Program-made: the position numbers and the translations under genes
Notes under the pieces: generated by a model
What the model was told of the DNA's origin: nothing
The model's database searches: none
What the model saw: only the letters and a program-made list of their open reading frames with translations
Assembly (NCBI GenBank): GCA_003153975.1
Contig: PMBZ01000071.1
Span: 4,755-45,527, forward strand
Length of the DNA: 40,773 nucleotides
From: Hyphomicrobiales bacterium
Lineage (GTDB): Bacteria; Pseudomonadota; Alphaproteobacteria; Rhizobiales; Rhodomicrobiaceae
Direction of reading: 5' to 3'
Part shown: positions 38,787-40,773 of the stretch, in pieces
Layout: each line of letters begins with the position of its first letter
Numbering within the stretch: the stretch's first letter is position 1

Positions 38787-39925
38787 TGCTCTACATAACG
38801 CCTATGAGCGATAGCGGCAAACCTTCGCATTCCAAGTCCGATGCAATCCCCGGCACTGCCCTGCGCCGCGGCTGGACGACGGGAACATGCGCGGCCGCCG
38901 CCTGCCGCGCCGCGGCCCAGGCGCTTTTCGGCGGCGGCTTTCCCGATCCCGTCGCGGTGACGTTGCCGGGCGGGATGCGGCCAAGCTTTGCGCTCGCCCT
39001 TGAGGAGATAGGCCACGGCTTTGCGCGCGCGGGCGTGGTCAAAGACGCAGGCGACGATCCCGACGTAACGCATGGCGCGCTGATCGTTGCGACGGTTTCG
39101 CGTGGGGCACCTGGTAGCGGCGTCACCTTCAGCGCGGGCGCGGGCGTGGGCACGGTGACGCGGGCCGGGCTTCCCATTCCGCCAAGCGAACCCGCCATCA
39201 ATCCGGTGCCGCGCGCGATGATCCGTGAGGCCGCGCGCGAAGCAGCGGAGCTTTTCGGCGGGACGGAGGATATCGCGGTCGAAATCTCCATTCCCGGCGG
39301 AGAGAAGATCGCGGAGCGGACGCTGAACGCGCGGCTTGGCGTGATCGGCGGCCTTTCGATCCTCGGCACCACCGGGATTGTCGTTCCCTATTCCTGCGTG
39401 GCCTGGATCGACACCATCCATCGCGGCATCGACGTGGCGCGCGCGGCCGGGCTCACGCATATCGCGGGCGCGGCGGGTGCCACCTCGGAAGCGGCGGCGG
39501 CGCGGGAGTACGGCCTGCCCGAGATCGCGCTCGTCGACATGGGCAACTTCGCCGGCGGCATGCTCAAATATCTCAAGACGCACCCGGTGCCGCGCGTCAC
39601 CGTCGCTGGCGGGTTCGCGAAAATGTCGAAGCTCGCGGGCGGCCGGCTCGACCTGCATTCGAAGCGGGGACTCGCGGACATCCCGGCGCTGGCGGGCTGG
39701 CTGGCCGGGCTCGGCGCGGATGAAGCCCTGGTGCAAGCGGCACGGCAGGCGAAGACCGCGCAGGAGGTGCTTGCGCTCGCCGGGCAGGCGAAACTGCCGC
39801 TCGCGGATTGCGTCGCGCGCCTCGCCCTGCAAGAGGTGCGGAAGGTGCTGAACAATCCGGGCATCGAAGCGGATATATTGATCGTTTCCCGCGATGGCCG
39901 CATTATTGGACGTGCCCGCGCTTAG
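38786..39925 (+). CDS. cbiD: Cobalt-precorrin-5B C1-methyltransferase
   Basis: CbiD methylates C1 of the contracted corrin ring, a step typical of the anaerobic cobalamin route. The 379-residue product has LRRGWTTGTCAAAACRAAAQ (the family N-terminal signature), AGAGVGTVTRAGLPIPPSEP, GEKIAERTLNARLGVIGGLS and LGTTGIVVPYSCVAWIDTIH, plus DMGNFAGGMLKY. AGAAGG five bases upstream supports the TTG start at 38786; an ATG at 38804 (373 residues) has no ribosome site but is possible. The start codon region coincides with the cobB start on the other strand, so at least one promoter must lie in coding sequence. Confidence 0.94.
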   Translation: MLYITPMSDSGKPSHSKSDAIPGTALRRGWTTGTCAAAACRAAAQALFGGGFPDPVAVTLPGGMRPSFALALEEIGHGFARAGVVKDAGDDPDVTHGALIVATVSRGAPGSGVTFSAGAGVGTVTRAGLPIPPSEPAINPVPRAMIREAAREAAELFGGTEDIAVEISIPGGEKIAERTLNARLGVIGGLSILGTTGIVVPYSCVAWIDTIHRGIDVARAAGLTHIAGAAGATSEAAAAREYGLPEIALVDMGNFAGGMLKYLKTHPVPRVTVAGGFAKMSKLAGGRLDLHSKRGLADIPALAGWLAGLGADEALVQAARQAKTAQEVLALAGQAKLPLADCVARLALQEVRKVLNNPGIEADILIVSRDGRIIGRARA

Positions 39926-39980
39926 GCGCCGGGCAGCAGCGATTGGGCTGGGTTGAGAGAACGGAGCGGGGGAGAGCAGC

Positions 39981-40541
39981 ATGAGCGGCAAGCTTAAGCC
40001 ATGGACGGTGCGAGGCTCGAAGCACGTGCTTCGCAGCCCTTGGATTTCCGTGCGCGCGGACGATTGCGTCACGGCGGAGGGCGTGGAGATCTCTCCCTTT
40101 TATGTGCTGGAATACCCCGATTGGGTGAACATCGTCGCTCTCGACGCCGAGGACCATGTGATCCTTGTGCGGCAGTACCGGCACGGGCTCGGGCGTATCA
40201 CGCTTGGAGTGCCCGCGGGCACCATCGAGGCAGGCGAACCCATCCTGGAGGCTGCTGCCCGCGAGCTTCTGGAAGAGACGGGTTATGGGAATGCGGCGCA
40301 GCTCACGCTCGTTGCGAGCCTTTCCGCCAACGCGGCAAGCAACACCAATCTCTGCCACACCGTGCTGGCTGAAAACGTGTCGCAAATCTCTACGCTGCGC
40401 CACGACCCAACCGAGGTGATCGAGGTGGAGCGCATGCCCTATCGCGAGGCTTTGGAGCTTGCCATTGGCGGCGCGCTAACGTCGATCACCGTGGCCTCCC
40501 TGATGCTCGGCCTTAACGCGGCCAATAAAATCAGCCTGTGA
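39981..40541 (+). CDS. NUDIX hydrolase, ADP-ribose pyrophosphatase-like
   Basis: The 186-residue product contains a perfect Nudix box, GTIEAGEPILEAAARELLEE followed by TGY, matching GX5EX7REUXEEXGU. The preceding VILVRQYRHGLGRITLGVPA resembles ADP-ribose pyrophosphatases, in which arginine and glutamate residues bind the substrate. It probably hydrolyses a nucleoside diphosphate derivative such as ADP-ribose, but the substrate is not proven by sequence. GGGGGAGAG lies a few bases before the ATG. It follows cbiD by 55 bases on the same strand. Confidence 0.93.
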   Translation: MSGKLKPWTVRGSKHVLRSPWISVRADDCVTAEGVEISPFYVLEYPDWVNIVALDAEDHVILVRQYRHGLGRITLGVPAGTIEAGEPILEAAARELLEETGYGNAAQLTLVASLSANAASNTNLCHTVLAENVSQISTLRHDPTEVIEVERMPYREALELAIGGALTSITVASLMLGLNAANKISL

Positions 40542-40594
40542 GCAGGTTTCCGTGGTAAGCGGCCTCGCGGCGGCAAACGGGCGAGGGTTTTGCA

Positions 40595-40773
40595 ATGCTT
40601 TCCTTGGCGCAGTTCTGGTCGATGCGAAGCCGTCTGCGCTCGCTGGTCTTTCTGTTCTGGGTCTACAGCTTCGTCAGCCGGTCGGTCGGCGCGTTCTCGG
40701 CGATTTACATCTATAAGCTGTTCGACAGCGTGCAGCTCAACATCGTTGCCGCGATGGCGAACTTCACCGGCAT
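40595..40773 (+). CDS. Probable MFS-type transporter, N-terminal fragment
   Basis: An open frame from the ATG at 40595 runs off the window edge after about 59 residues: MLSLAQFWSMRSRLRSLVFL and on. It has a basic start followed by hydrophobic segments (LVFLFWVYSFVSRSVGAFSA, then IYIYKLFDSV and LNIVAAMANF), like the first two membrane helices of a major facilitator superfamily protein. The fragment is too short for the ORF track cut-off and too short to name a substrate. Confidence 0.5.
   Translation, partial: MLSLAQFWSMRSRLRSLVFLFWVYSFVSRSVGAFSAIYIYKLFDSVQLNIVAAMANFTG

Overview
The window is 40.8 kb of GC-rich DNA from an alphaproteobacterium. Gene content and order resemble Hyphomicrobiales (Rhizobiales). 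The evidence is a Rhizobium-type motility block in which motA, fliN, flhB, the rod/ring genes flgBC-fliE-flgG-flgA-flgI, motE, flgH, fliL, fliP, a flagellin and motB-motC-fliK lie together. The lrp/trxB/lysR group and the palindromic CCCCTCACCC...GGGTGAGGGG repeats fit the same assignment. No rRNA, tRNA, CRISPR array, transposase, integrase or phage gene was seen.

Layout. (1) 1-4.2 kb holds housekeeping and accessory genes: a chaB fragment, fmt, a DUF3995 membrane protein, a DUF1223 thioredoxin-fold protein paired with an EVE protein, an AT-rich SAM methyltransferase, and a small protein with a J-domain-like HPD motif. (2) 4.48-13.29 kb is a long plus-strand flagellar run, often with overlapping stop/start codons: motA, fliN, flhB, flgB, flgC, fliE, flgG, flgA, flgI, motE-like, flgH, fliL, fliP. 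(3) 13.7-15.1 kb is a single flagellin gene with a structured leader and two strong hairpins behind it. (4) 15.36-24.98 kb is a second motility run: fliF, fliH, motB, motC, fliK, an SLT transglycosylase, a CheY-like regulator, flgF and fliI. (5) 25.46-28.83 kb is a polyamine locus: a SpeD-like protein whose pyruvoyl serine is replaced by leucine, then carboxy(nor)spermidine dehydrogenase and decarboxylase. (6) 28.9-34.3 kb is an accessory stretch: a GmrSD-like DUF262/DUF1524 protein, an FKBP isomerase, a small ORF, a VOC protein, a GlcG/HbpS protein, palindromic repeats and an Lrp regulator. (7) 34.5-40.8 kb carries trxB-lysR, a DUF937 protein, cobB and cbiD (divergent, corrin ring synthesis), a NUDIX hydrolase and the start of a probable MFS transporter.

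How the genes work together. The two flagellar runs supply the stator (MotA, MotB and the periplasmic helpers MotC and MotE), the MS ring (FliF), part of the C ring (FliN), the rod (FlgB, FlgC, FlgF, FlgG, FliE), the P and L rings (FlgI, FlgH, with FlgA as P-ring chaperone), export parts (FlhB, FliP, FliH, FliI), hook-length control (FliK), a muramidase for wall passage and the filament protein. Missing from the window are fliG, fliM, flhA, fliQ, fliR, flgD, flgE, flgK, flgL, flaF and flbT, so the motility regulon must continue elsewhere. CASDH and CASDC together make (nor)spermidine without S-adenosylmethionine decarboxylase, which makes the adjacent catalytically altered SpeD relative the most intriguing gene here. 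The second notable item is a palindromic repeat inserted in frame into the interdomain linker of CobB.
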